Part shown: positions 36,429 through 47,567 of the stretch, one piece after another
How the letters are laid out: each line of letters begins with the position of its first letter
Numbering within the stretch: position 1 is the stretch's first letter
From: Viola odorata
Lineage: Eukaryota; Streptophyta; Magnoliopsida; Malpighiales; Violaceae
Assembly: GCA_963691705.1 (NCBI GenBank)
Contig: OY829540.1
Span: 65,520,367 to 65,584,366, forward strand
Direction of reading: 5' to 3'
Length of the DNA stretch: 64,000 nucleotides
Position numbers and translations under genes: made by a program
Notes under the pieces: generated by a model
What the model saw: the letters and a program-made list of their open reading frames with translations, nothing else
The model's database searches: none
What the model was told of the DNA's origin: nothing

Positions 36429-36580
36429 ACTGGTCTTAAATCAGCTTGTGGTTCGCGGTTGATTTGAAAAGAAACCGACCTTGAATCAGCTTGTGGCTCC
36501 TCCTTAATTTGATTTGATTTACTTGAGAGAAAAAAATGACATTGAATTGGCTTGTAGTTTTCCTCCTTTTTTCTTGAGGA
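36429..36580. repeat. Short tandem repeats, about 55-60 bp unit
   Basis: Three successive blocks carry a diverged motif: GGTCTTAAATCAGCTTGTGG, GACCTTGAATCAGCTTGTGG and GACATTGAATTGGCTTGTAG. Non-coding. The rest of 36286-37551 shows no gene. Confidence 0.5.
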
Positions 36581-37551
36581 CGATCCGTTTCAGTTCTTGA
36601 TCTACGTAGCAATTTTTGTCTTCAAAAATCTCCTCTCACCTTTTGATGAAGCCTCTATTTATAGGCTCACAAGGGTGGTTCTGAATTGAAAAAATGACAT
36701 GTGTCTTCATTTCATTAGTCTGAATATTAATTAATTTTTTATTTAACTAAATTAATAAATAAATATGATATGGGTTTTGACCCATCTAAATATGAGCTTG
36801 CTGGTGGGTCTTAATCAAATAAACTTCATAGATTTCAGTGAATGGGCTTCGTGGCTCTTTATAAATTGAACCGAATATTTTAAAACGGGCCAAAATTTTA
36901 GTATCTACAATAATATAACAAATTATTTTTGAGAAAAAAAAAGTAATTAAGCTGGAGACAAAAAAAAATTAGAGATTAGTTTCTTCTCCCTGCTTTTTTG
37001 GAAGTTTCAAACCGGCATATCCTAGCTACAAGATTGTTGGTCAGTGGTCAGAGACCTCCATGGTTTGTCAATGGCATGCATGTATGATGATGTCGTTCAA
37101 AATATGCAAGTAGTACTTTCTAAATCTGATAAATCAGCAAATTATTCTTCAAATTTCAAGGGAAAACATATTATTGCTTAATATTGGTTGTGTTAAATGG
37201 TAAGGAATTTGTCCAAGTTTAACTAAGGTCTCACGTTCATGTTTTGGGATTGAAAAAACAACTACATTAAAAGGATCACTTCCTTTTTGAGATCCGACAG
37301 TTCTCAAACGAAACTAGTTTTATTTAAAATCTTTTTTAATACTTCCATTTGATAGCTGAAGCGAACCCAATAGGTTAATTAGTTTTTTTTAATGATTTTT
37401 AATATTTAAATTAGTTAATTTAAAGTAACGTAATTAATACGATGAAGAAAAATAATTAATGAGAATATATTTATAACCGAAATAATCGTTACCTTTTTAT
37501 AAATATAATATAAAAATATTTTTTTTTTAAAAATAAAGTGAGTATAGTATA

Positions 37552-37770
37552 TACTCTCTCCGTCTTTAAATGTTTGACTCTTACTATTTATGCACGTATA
37601 TCGAGGAGGTCAGATGACGCACTATTTGACCTCAAAAAATTTCGAATTTTTTCTCGGACGTACGTTAGAAAAAAAGTACTGAATTTTTTAGGTCAAATAG
37701 TGCGTCATCCGACTTCCTCGATATGCGTGCATGAACAATAAACGCCAATATTTAAAGGACGGAGGGAGTA
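37552..37770. mobile_element. Stowaway-like MITE, hairpin family copy 2
   Basis: TACTCTCTCCGTCTTTAAA at 37552 pairs with a sequence ending GGACGGAGGGAGTA at 37770. Internally AGGAGGTCAGATGACGCAC pairs with GTGCGTCATCCGACTTCCT, giving a long near-perfect hairpin. Same family as 18234-18470. Confidence 0.9.
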
Positions 37771-38959
37771 CCTACCAACTAAAAAATGCAATCAATAACC
37801 AGAAAATTGAATTACTATTAATTAAGGTCCGGCTGGAATTCATTGATCATTTTCATTTTTGGCAAAATATGATGCATCATTATTAATCTTTTTGGGCACA
37901 CGCATTTTGATGTAATGTGATTAATCCAATTGACTTGTTATGTTAGAGATTATTCTCTTGGAAGTGTCTATTATTGTCGCCATGCCGGCCAGTTTAATTA
38001 AAACAATAATCCTAACCTAAAATCATATAATACCATTATGGTTTGTGTGTCACCATCTGAATTATATTTCTAATAATCACTATAATTATATGAATGGGAA
38101 ATGAGAACAAATAAAGGTTTAAAGAGTGGAACTTGACATGATTTACACCATAATTGCTAATTGTAGAGAGCAATAATCCCCGGTTTAATATCTCACAGTA
38201 AAAGGAAGAAAAAAAAAGTCCTACCCTCAGATAATCTCTCAACTTAGACTTTTAAAAAATGGTGACTCTTCTCACGTAATTTTCTTCATTTTTAAAACTT
38301 AAATTCGAAATTTTGATTAGAAATAGATAAATCCCTTAACCGCAATCAATATTAATAATTGTTGTTTAACGCACATGTATTTCTATTAGAAGTTTGATTT
38401 TGTTGGAGTGTTTTGATGATACATGACATCATCACATGAGTTTTTAGATTTGAATTATATGTCATTAGATTAATCTAGGAGTACTAATAGTGGCGTAGAG
38501 TTTAAATCTTACGGTATTAGTAATTTGTCACGTGAGGAAAAAACGGCTGAGTGATATTAACTTACCAAGTAAATATATATATAGTGTTATTTAAGTATTT
38601 TTAATTGGATTGAATTAATAATAAATATAATTAAATTTAAATTTAAGATAATAATTGACTAATTGTATTAATTATCATATGATCAAGAAGGCAAGAAACA
38701 TATAGCATATTAATCAAGTGAGTCAATTAGGCGCGTTTAAATAATAGCGTAAGATATGATGAATCGGTAAATAAGAATATCTTTTTAATTGCCATGTGGT
38801 TCATTTACCCACGTCAGCTTGGTGGGTCCCATAGGTCAAAATTTCTTCTCCCGTCTTTCAAATGATATGGACTCTGTCAAGATCCACTTTCATTCCAAAA
38901 GGCCCAGCCCATTATTCTTTTTCTCAACCCATTTCATTTTTCAAACTCCTTAACCCTAA
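37771..38959. other. AT-rich intergenic DNA
   Basis: No gene or bounded repeat recognised. Confidence 0.45.
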
Positions 38960-38967
38960 CCTAAACC

Positions 38968-39748
38968 CAGGGGTGTCAATTCGGGTCTATGGGTCCGGAC
39001 CCGCCCCAGACCCGTCTAGATCCGAAGACAAACGGTCGGGACCAGACCCGGTCCCGACAAAAAATGGGCCCAAATCTGAGACCCGGTCCCGGCCCGAAAA
39101 AATTGTCCGGGTCTCGGGTCCAGACCCGAACCCGACTATTTTTTTAATTTTATTATTTGTTAATTACAGCCACAGCAAAGCAACTATATTCCTTACGCCT
39201 CAACTTGCCACCCCCTCAAAAACAAAACCTACCCATGTCCTTAATTTGATTTTCCTCCTCTGTCCATTTTTTATTTTTTACAAACACTTCAAGATCTAAT
39301 TAATTAGGTAGCAGTAGTTGTACAATGTACATGTTGTTGTAGAGCGAACATGGAAAAAAGAAAAATAAATAGCCTGCAATTCTTTGTTTGACAACAAAGT
39401 CTTCTCTTCACTAAAGCTCCGTGACTAGCCTTCTATAACATTTATATTTTCTCTAAAACTTGAAAGACATGCATGATTAATCATTCATGTTATCGAAATT
39501 CAACTCTGTTAACATAATGTTTTAAATTGCCTAGAATTTTTTTTTTTAGGGCTGTCATGTTTTAAATTGCCGGGTCCCGGGTCAGACCCGGATAGACCCG
39601 GTCCCGACCCGGCTGGACCCGGCAATGATCGGGTCGGGACCAGACCCGGTCCCGACTCAAAATGGGTCCAATTTTTAGACCCAGACCCGGCCCAAATTCT
39701 CGGGTCCGGGACCGGGTCTACGGGTCTCGGGTCTAGTTTACACCCCTA
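38968..39748. mobile_element. Non-autonomous hAT element with 8-bp target duplication
   Basis: The left end is CAGGGGTGTCAA; the complement of the right end is TAGGGGTGTAAA. The 8-bp direct repeat CCTAAACC flanks it exactly (38960-38967 and 39749-39756). Both subterminal regions (38985-39140 and 39570-39740) are dense arrays of GGGTC/GACCC and CCCGG words in both orientations, typical of hAT transposase-binding ends. The AT-rich core has no transposase. It sits about 220 bp upstream of the PPR start codon. Confidence 0.88.
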
Positions 39749-39965
39749 CCTAAACCCAGCAAGCACCGCCAGGAGCACCCATCCGGTTCAGTGAACTGGG
39801 CTACCTTACCACTCCATAACAACGGTCGGGGATTATCGTTTCCATGTCGTCCTCTTCCTGGCGAGCTACAATAACAACAAAATTCCATTTAATACCTTCT
39901 TCATTACTGAATTTTGAGTCTTGATATGAGGAGACTTGTGCAGGCAACAAATTTCTGAAACAAAC

Positions 39966-42900
39966 ATGATAAAGAAGAGACAATGTTTTACTTACTGTAA
40001 TTACCTATTTTTCAAACCTCCTAAAAGACCCTTATCCTCAACACCATCATCCTCTGCTCTCCCTGTCGACCCATCATTTTCATCTTCATCGTCGTTAAAT
40101 GATCATAAATCCTTTTGTTTCTCCTTAGTTGATGGTCTCATTTGCCAGGGCATGTTAGCTTCCGCGCAGCAAGTGATTCAGCGAATTATTGTCAGTTCTC
40201 CGTCTCTTTCTGATGCAATGGATGCAGTTGACTTCGTGCGCGTGCGAGGTGTGGAGCTCGATTGTGGGATTTGCTCTGCTTTGATTTGGAAACTTGTTGA
40301 GTCTGGTGAACCCAATCTTGCTCGTGATTTTTTCAATGATTATGTGGTTAGTAAAGGTATTGTACCGGACTCTAATATCGTTAATTCTATGGTTATATGT
40401 TTGGCTAAGTTACGGGAATTTGATGATGCGGTGTGGATGTTTGATAGACTTACTGGAAATGATAATTTGAGGCCTTGTAAGGCTGCGTGCAAGGCTATTG
40501 TTAGGGGGCTTTTAGACCAAGATAGGATTTTGGACGCGGCTGACTGGCTTGTTAGCATTAGTAATGCGCATGTTCAATTGGATATGTGCAGTTATACTGT
40601 TTTGATTACGGGGCTCTGTGATAAAGGGTTCATGGAGGAAGCCATCAAAGTGTTTGATATAATGCAAGAGAGAAGTGGGCTGGTGCCCACACTTCGTTTG
40701 TTGAAGTCGTTGTTTTATGGGCTCTGTAAGAAAGGTAGGGCAATTGTGGCAGAGTTATTTCTTGAAGAGATAGAGAAACAAGGTTTTTTTATTGATAAGG
40801 TGATGTATACTTCATTAATGAATGCTTATCGGAAGGATAAGAAGATGAAAATGGCGATGCGGGTTTTCTTAAAAATGTTAAAGAGAGGCTGTCAGCCGGA
40901 CATGTATTCTTATAACACACTAATTCATGGGTTTGTGAAAATAGGCATGTTTGATAAAGGGCGAGTGTTGTTCAATCAAGCCAATCAGTTGGGGTTGCAG
41001 CCTAATGTGATCACTTATAATATTATGATTAGTAATTATTGCAGGCACGGAGAAATGGATTGTGCTGAGAGACTTTGGAATGCCATGATTCGTGACAATT
41101 TGCGTCCCAATGTGCATTGTTACACTTCCCTTTTTGCTGTTTTCTGCAAGGAAAACAAATTTTATGAGGTTATTGAATTGCTAGAAAGGATGCTGAACAG
41201 TGGAGTTATCCCAGATCATGTCTTGTTTTTCATCCTCGTAAAGAATACTCTGAAGGGGCATGAGCTCCGACTCTCCTTGTGGATGTTGCGTGAAATTGCA
41301 AAGCATGGGTGTGGGTTGGATTCATCTACTCTCACATTTTCTTCTAATACCGATCCTACATTAGATTCAGAGCAAGAAATTGAACTACTTCTCAAGGAAA
41401 TTTCAAGAAGTGACTTGAATCTGGCAAATGTGGCAGTTGGTATCTACATTACTGCCTTGTGTGAGGCAGGAAAGACCGATGCAGCTCTTGCATATTTTGG
41501 GAAATTGGTTAATGCTGATTGTAGTCTTTCACTTTTTATAATCAACTCTTTGATCAAACGTCTTTTCCAGGATGGGCTTTTTAAGGATGCCAAATCCCTG
41601 TTTGATACCATTATTGGATGTGGCATAGTACCAAACTTGGCAACATACAATATAATGATAAATGGATACTGCAAACAAGGAGAGCTGGATGCAGTGGCTG
41701 ATATTTTATGTGACATGGAGAAAAGGGGCCTGAAACCTGATGTTGCTATTTACAATTCCATTATAAGTTGTCTAAGCAGAGAAAGGAAAATGTTGGAAGC
41801 AGAAGGTTTATTCAAGGAGATGCTTTTGTCTGGTGTGGATGCTGACGAGATTATGTATGCGACCATGGTCAATGCCTACTCCAGGAATGGAAGGGCACTG
41901 GAAGCCTCACAGTTGTTTGATATGATGAAAGAGAAAGCAATTAAACCAAGTTTCTACTGTTACACTGCACTCATAACTGGGTTGGTGAAGAAGGGGATGA
42001 TCGATGAGGGCTGCTCTTACCTTAGTGAGATGTTGAGAGGTGGCTTTGTTCCAAATGCTGTATTCTATACCTCCCTCATCAATCATTTCCTGAGGAGGGG
42101 CGAGCTTGACTTTGCTTTTAGACTAGTTGATTCGATGGATAGGAACCAGATTGAACGTGACCTCACGTTTTACATTGTTTTGGCCAGTGGTATTTGCAGA
42201 AACATCTCAGGCATCAACCAAACGTTGTGTGAGGCAAATAAAATTTCAAAGAGGGAAAAGGAAATGCTGTTACACGTTCTCCACCAACGACCTATGTTGT
42301 CTAGTGGAAACAATTTAAGTGTTTGTGCATATACTCCTGAAACAATAAGATACTACGCCTTGACGCTGTTGCAGGAATTGGAAGGGATAAGGTTTATGCC
42401 CAATCTGTACCTCTACAATGTTATCATCTCTGGTTATAGTTGTGCAAATATGATGGAGGACGCATACAATCAATTTGAACTGATGCAAAAACGGGGTATA
42501 TGTCCGAATGAAGTGACTTTCACCATTCTCATGGATGCGCACGGCAGAGCTGGTGAAATAGATTATGCTGTGGGTTTGTTTAACATGATGAATGAATATG
42601 GTTGCAGTCCTGATGAAATTGCATACATGACTTTATTAAAAGGCATTTGCAGGGCCGGTAGGGGTTTAGATGCACTGTCGTTATTATATGCAATGCGGAA
42701 GAGGGGGTTTTTCCCTGGCAAAGTGTCTTATGAAAATATACTTCATTGTCTCTGTGCCTGTTCCTTGAGCATTCCTTCCTTCAGAATATTTGAAGAAATG
42801 ATTGCCCACGATTATGTGCCTCAACAGTATTTTACTAGCTGGCTGCTATTAATCTTGTGTGAAGAAAAAAAAATGTATGAAGCTCACAAGATGCTTGATA

Positions 42901-42995
42901 TGCTGCATGAGAGGGGACTATCTCCTTCTGATTTCACATTACAGCTTCTGGAAGAAACATTATATAAACAGAGAGCTTCAACTCACATTACATGA
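39966..42995 (+). CDS. P-class pentatricopeptide repeat protein (At5g62370-like)
   Basis: A single uninterrupted exon of 1009 residues. PPR proteins bind organellar RNA in a sequence-specific way and act in its processing, editing or translation. The N-terminus is basic and Ser-rich (KKRQCFTYCNYLFFKPPKRP), suiting an organelle-targeting peptide. More than 20 repeats of about 35 residues follow, for example SYNTLIHGFVKIGMFDKG and TYNIMINGYCKQGELDAV. There is no E, DYW or SMR tail, so it is P-class. Ordering and length recall Arabidopsis At5g62370, by memory only. The ATG at 39966 is the first in-frame ATG; the upstream in-frame extension begins with a TTG. A hAT insertion lies in the proximal promoter. 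Confidence 0.92.
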   Translation: MIKKRQCFTYCNYLFFKPPKRPLSSTPSSSALPVDPSFSSSSSLNDHKSFCFSLVDGLICQGMLASAQQVIQRIIVSSPSLSDAMDAVDFVRVRGVELDCGICSALIWKLVESGEPNLARDFFNDYVVSKGIVPDSNIVNSMVICLAKLREFDDAVWMFDRLTGNDNLRPCKAACKAIVRGLLDQDRILDAADWLVSISNAHVQLDMCSYTVLITGLCDKGFMEEAIKVFDIMQERSGLVPTLRLLKSLFYGLCKKGRAIVAELFLEEIEKQGFFIDKVMYTSLMNAYRKDKKMKMAMRVFLKMLKRGCQPDMYSYNTLIHGFVKIGMFDKGRVLFNQANQLGLQPNVITYNIMISNYCRHGEMDCAERLWNAMIRDNLRPNVHCYTSLFAVFCKENKFYEVIELLERMLNSGVIPDHVLFFILVKNTLKGHELRLSLWMLREIAKHGCGLDSSTLTFSSNTDPTLDSEQEIELLLKEISRSDLNLANVAVGIYITALCEAGKTDAALAYFGKLVNADCSLSLFIINSLIKRLFQDGLFKDAKSLFDTIIGCGIVPNLATYNIMINGYCKQGELDAVADILCDMEKRGLKPDVAIYNSIISCLSRERKMLEAEGLFKEMLLSGVDADEIMYATMVNAYSRNGRALEASQLFDMMKEKAIKPSFYCYTALITGLVKKGMIDEGCSYLSEMLRGGFVPNAVFYTSLINHFLRRGELDFAFRLVDSMDRNQIERDLTFYIVLASGICRNISGINQTLCEANKISKREKEMLLHVLHQRPMLSSGNNLSVCAYTPETIRYYALTLLQELEGIRFMPNLYLYNVIISGYSCANMMEDAYNQFELMQKRGICPNEVTFTILMDAHGRAGEIDYAVGLFNMMNEYGCSPDEIAYMTLLKGICRAGRGLDALSLLYAMRKRGFFPGKVSYENILHCLCACSLSIPSFRIFEEMIAHDYVPQQYFTSWLLLILCEEKKMYEAHKMLDMLHERGLSPSDFTLQLLEETLYKQRASTHIT

Positions 42996-45150
42996 CTGAA
43001 CAAGATTTTCAATCTTCAAGGATTTATGAGGTATTACATATCATTTATCTCTGACTCATTGTTCCATCCCTCAATGTTGTTTTATTTATTATTGACTTTG
43101 CTGAATGATGCTAAACACCCCTTAATTTCTGCAGTTTATTCTGCTTGAACAAGCTAAGTTTGTCGGAATGAACTCTTTAGTGATTGAATATAAGTCATTA
43201 TGTTAATAAAGTAAAACAATTTTGTTTTCATTATTAATAATGTAAACTGCCTTTATCTTGGCATTATATGCTAAATGATTTGAACTGGAGGAAAAAAGAC
43301 GAACTTAATAATGAGAAATTTCTTTTCAGTTTAGGCGATTGGTTCCTTTTATAACTCTTAACAAAGTATTTAGGCCTTTACGAGGCTCATACTTCCCGTT
43401 TCTGTGGCTAATCAGGTTTTATTTTTACTCATTAGAGGATGATGGTGTCTTGCCCCTCGGCTTGAATAAGAGATGGATTCATACATTTGGAGATGAATAG
43501 ATACTTGAAGATGCTGATTGTCTTATGCCTTATCAGTGAAATACTATGAATTGATTAGTTATACTTGATTACTATAGTTAAGCTGTTGCTTAAATACCAT
43601 AAAACATGGCTTCGAATTGTGAAATTCTGACTTCTTTCTTATAGTAAAATGGCCTTGTCACAGAAAAATAGAAAGAGAAGTAGGTTTTTTACGTGCAAGC
43701 AGTAGCATATTAAATGCATCAGGCATTTATTGGTGTGACTAATAGGAGTGTATAGTCAAATAAAGGTACATGGAAAGATTGAATATATTATTGGGAGATG
43801 GGTGTTGTTGCAAATTGTCCGAGACACACGTGTGCCCTCTAGGTGTTTGGGAAACACCATATATATATATATATATTAGAACTACATTTGCAAAGAGATG
43901 CATTGAAAACCCAATTGAACTTGTACAAATATTGCTATAGACCAGTAGCCTTAGAATGTTGTATATCTTACTTTGCTTTCTTAGCTTTGTTTTCTTTAAT
44001 AATTTATTTCCACTTCCTTGCTTGAAGAAACCATGCAGTGCACAATAGATGGATTCTATTCATTTTGGAGGTCTTAACGTATAGGCGCTGGACTAAGCAT
44101 CAAACACACGGTATTTTCCTATACTTAAGTTAATGCTGAGACATTAACAGCTATTGTGCTATGCAGTGCACAATAGCTGTTAATGTCTCACCATTGTTGT
44201 CAACTACTGACTCAATAGCTGTTAATGTCTCAGGCTTGTATATTCTTATACCTTTGCATGATATCCACGGAGATGACAGTACACTTACGTTAAAATTGGT
44301 CTTTTTATAAAATACCATAATGCTGAGATTTGCGGTATCCTTTTGTGGACCTGTTTTCCAGAGCCAATGCTTGTAGCGGTCAAAAGGCATGAACTAAACA
44401 GCAAGGACAAGAAACTTTGTAGGTGTTTCTTCATTGGTAAGCGTTGACTGAACAGATGCATGAGATTCAGTCTCCAAGCTCAGCAAATGGTTCTGGTGCT
44501 AAGATATGCAGAACAGCCATTTCTGAAAACGGTTGGCAGAAAATGCACATTAATCACTTAACCTTGATAATTTCAGGTATTGCAAACCCTTTAAAGCTTG
44601 GGAAGTGTGCCTAAGATCTTTTTGAAATGGCATAGCTAGTACTAATGCTCTAATATTCATGAGACAGAATCACTTTTATGTGCTGTATCTGCTTCAAGTC
44701 CTCCAGCATCGGTGGTATCTGATGCGATGTTCATTCATTGGCTCTGTTGTGGTTGGAAGGTAACTGTTAGGTTGTTTGCATTGTTCATATCGCACATTGA
44801 AGGACCATGTTCTGGAAGTATGAAAACTGTTGTGTTAATACTAAAGGTAAATTTGTGGATTTCAGGAAAGGAAAAAAGGGAACGATTTTTTAAAGGAAAG
44901 TGAAATAGTTAAACATGTACATAAAACAATTCTCGGATTTCAAAAAAGGAAAAAGAAGGAAGAGATTTTGAAGAACATGTATATGAAACAATTCTCCAAT
45001 AAGGAAATGAATTTCTTTTATTCCTTTTCTGTAGCATGCAAAACATTTGGAGTGAGCATATTGCTACAGAATTCCAGGATATGAACATATTACAAACATT
45101 AAAAAACAATTAAATTGAAATGTTGAAGTGGTGCTGCAGGTGCTTTTATG
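42996..45150. other. PPR 3' flank and intergenic DNA
   Basis: AAG|GATTTATGAG|GTATT after the stop and CTGCAG near 43133 could bound a 3'-UTR intron, but this is uncertain. A perfect inverted repeat lies at 44137-44190. No coding gene was recognised. Confidence 0.4.
44137..44232. repeat. Perfect 23-bp inverted repeat plus a third direct copy
   Basis: TGAGACATTAACAGCTATTG (plus TGC) at 44137-44159 is the exact complement of 44168-44190, with an 8-nt loop. The 20 bases CAATAGCTGTTAATGTCTCA recur at 44213-44232. The loop-side word ATGCAGTGCACAATAG also occurs near 44033. Confidence 0.85.
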
Positions 45151-45156
45151 ACAACA

Positions 45157-45720
45157 TCAAAGTCCAATAGTGAAAGGAACACCAATTTTAGGTAACCATG
45201 AGCCTCCAGCTATGAAGTTGGCGATGGTGAACTTGGATGCTTCATTTGCACTTTGTATAGCTCGGCAACCACGCCACTTGACTCTCCCACTTGTTGATGC
45301 TCCAGGACCCATGTTTCTGTACACTCCGTAGTACAAAGTGTCCAGTGCAAAATTACCAGTCCCATTCCAGCCAACCTGCTGAATCCACCAGTCAATCAAG
45401 GTATCTATTTAGAAACACTGATCTAGAGCACTCCTTCCATGGCCTTCCTAAGTAAGTTTTAAATGAGCTAAGCACTGGCTTTAGGTCTGAAGCTGCCATG
45501 ACTCAGGAGTTCTGGATTGATATCCCTGTGTTTTGATTAGGGTCAGTCCTGCCTTGTGCTGTAATTGATATCTATTGCTTATCGATGGGCTTCCTTGCAT
45601 ATCTATTGCAGCTGTGTAGAACTACCGCTGCATTTCCAAAAATGAAGTCCACTGTTCCGTAGATGTCGCATTCTTTGTAGAATTGTCTTTGGGAATGCGC
45701 GTACCCTTGATTTCCTTTAA
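45157..45720 (-). pseudogene. Pectin methylesterase pseudogene (C-terminal half)
   Basis: The minus-strand segment 45399-45157 encodes the family C-terminus: WWIQQVGWNGTGNF, GPGASTSGRVKW and SWLPKIGVPF with a natural stop. Upstream (about 45700-45600), in a different frame, it reads [18 protein letters not shown], the family's second catalytic block. Between them are stops, frame breaks and loss of the normal LGRPW context. The catalytic Gln/Asp block and the inhibitor pro-domain are absent. It is a dead relative of the intact gene at 49017-50938. Confidence 0.8.
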
Positions 45721-47022
45721 AAAATATATATAATTTTCTCCATATTTAATGATTGAATTTGTGATCTCTAATTGGAAGGATGAAAGTACCAAACCACTCA
45801 TATCAACCATATCAAGCTAACACTAGCAGGCTTGGGCCTGAGAAAATATCCGTTGACGGGTATGGGGTTTAACTTCCCAAAAATGAAATTGGATCCATTT
45901 CCAGCCCATGATTCCGCAATATGGACTGAGCTGAACGCATGGGCCGCCTTCTAATATATTAATACGTGGGCTTTTATGACCAAGGCGCATAGGATAAGGA
46001 TTTTCTTACCTGGAGATTTTGAATTGTGAATCGTAGTAGTCCTTAAAGTTTTATGTTTTTTATTATTATTATTTATCCTTGAAAAAAAAAATCTTATTTG
46101 TTTCACCATAAATTTTACCCATGCTCCACTGATCGGAAGTGCCTAACAATTTTCATCCATTTCATTATTACAACATTGTTTAATTTTAGTGTAGAGTATA
46201 ATCTTGGGTGAGCCACCTTAAATTAGATATTAATTATGTTCCAAAATTCATGATTAAGCAATTAATAAGATGCATGTTGGTCTAATTTACGTGCTCTCCA
46301 AACTACAAAAGCACATGGCTCATCCTGACTCTTATGACATTATGAATACGATGTAGGTAGTGAGTGACGAACATTGCTTCTTCCTTCAGTCTACGGCACT
46401 GTTTTTCTTCCAATTTTGCAAGACTATAAAATACACAATCAATTGAAAAAATCAGTTATGTTTGACAAAAAATGTATACATGATAATATACAAGCAATCA
46501 TATATATATATTACTAGACGGCATCATCATCATCGCTCATGTGTATGTGTATGGGTCGTCGACCTAGCTAGCTAGTCCAGTTTGGATGCAATTCTCCATT
46601 TTAGTGTATCATTTAAGTTAAACCCCCGCTAAACCGTTGACAAATCAAGGTTATTATTAACCTATATATCAAGCAGGGACATCTCCTTTTTTACCGTGTC
46701 TCGCGTCGAACTCATTTACAATATCGACACACGATGAAAACTGATACGACATGTGTCAAATTCAACAATACTTTCTGTATTTACTTTCTTTTTTGTCATA
46801 ATTCTCGACAATTAATAGAGTAGAAAAATACATGTGAAATTGACTTTTTTATGTTGATTTGAATGATATTACTAATAAATTGCTAGTTTTTCTCCACAAT
46901 TCTAGTAATTTTATAATTTCCTCCATAATTCTTAGCTGTAGTCCTTATGGAACTCTAAAAATGAGCTTGTTTTTAAATAGTAGATGGATAGCCCTTCAGT
47001 AGTGATTGTCCGAGGAGCGAAG
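45721..47022. other. Intergenic DNA
   Basis: No gene or bounded repeat recognised. Confidence 0.4.
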
Positions 47023-47567
47023 TGTCACGGGATGAGTATTTTGCGCAGCGATTAACCCGTGCGGTACCTATTTAACTCCCCTGTTGCTTGCTAAGTCAGC
47101 CTAATCACTAGAGCCACAAAGCTTAGAACAAAGTTAGCACAAGAAGAACTTAGAAAGGAAAGCACACAAGATAGCTTGAAGAAGGATGCTTGGTATTAAC
47201 AATTGCACCAATGCTTGAATACAAATGCTTGGCTGAATGTACAAGTGAATGGCTAAGCCTATATATACATGTTCACCTCCTTAATGGACGGTTAGGATTT
47301 ATTTGATCCAACGGTTCTCCTTAAAAATTCTATAACCCTTCTAGAACTCTCCTCTTCTAGACACTTTCTAGAATGCTTCTGAAAAGCTCCATACATATCT
47401 TCACAATATGCTAGCCTCTTTTGGAAGTTTTCGGATCCTTCAAGCTTTTTCAAACCTACTTGATAAACCTCTTTCGGCGTCTACGTTTTACGCCACGTAC
47501 TTTTTGCGAGTCCCTTGGCCCATTTCACCGAGCCACATTCGTGCGCCCTCTTGCGCGGGGCGTGACA
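47023..47567 (-). mobile_element. Solo LTR with heat-shock-like motifs
   Basis: The unit starts TGTCACGGGATG and ends GGGCGTGACA, so it carries the TG...CA ends and 7-bp terminal inverted repeat of an LTR. It is about 545 bp. Read on the minus strand, two perfect TTCTAGAA palindromes (47373-47366 and 47346-47339) and a partial third lie about 70-110 bp upstream of a TATATATA (47267-47260). This layout suggests the transcriptional orientation. No second LTR or internal coding region is adjacent. I could not find an exact 5-bp target duplication. Confidence 0.65.

Noticed and set aside
38862..39794. Arg/Pro/Gly-rich ORFs at 38862-39299 and 39567-39794
   Set aside because: They translate the GGGTC subterminal repeats of the hAT element.
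39936..39965. Longer PPR start upstream of 39966
   Set aside because: The extended frame begins with TTG, not ATG; the first in-frame ATG is 39966.
45622..45810. 62-codon minus-strand ORF in the PME pseudogene
   Set aside because: It is the wrong frame over the true PME block, which reads in the adjacent frame.
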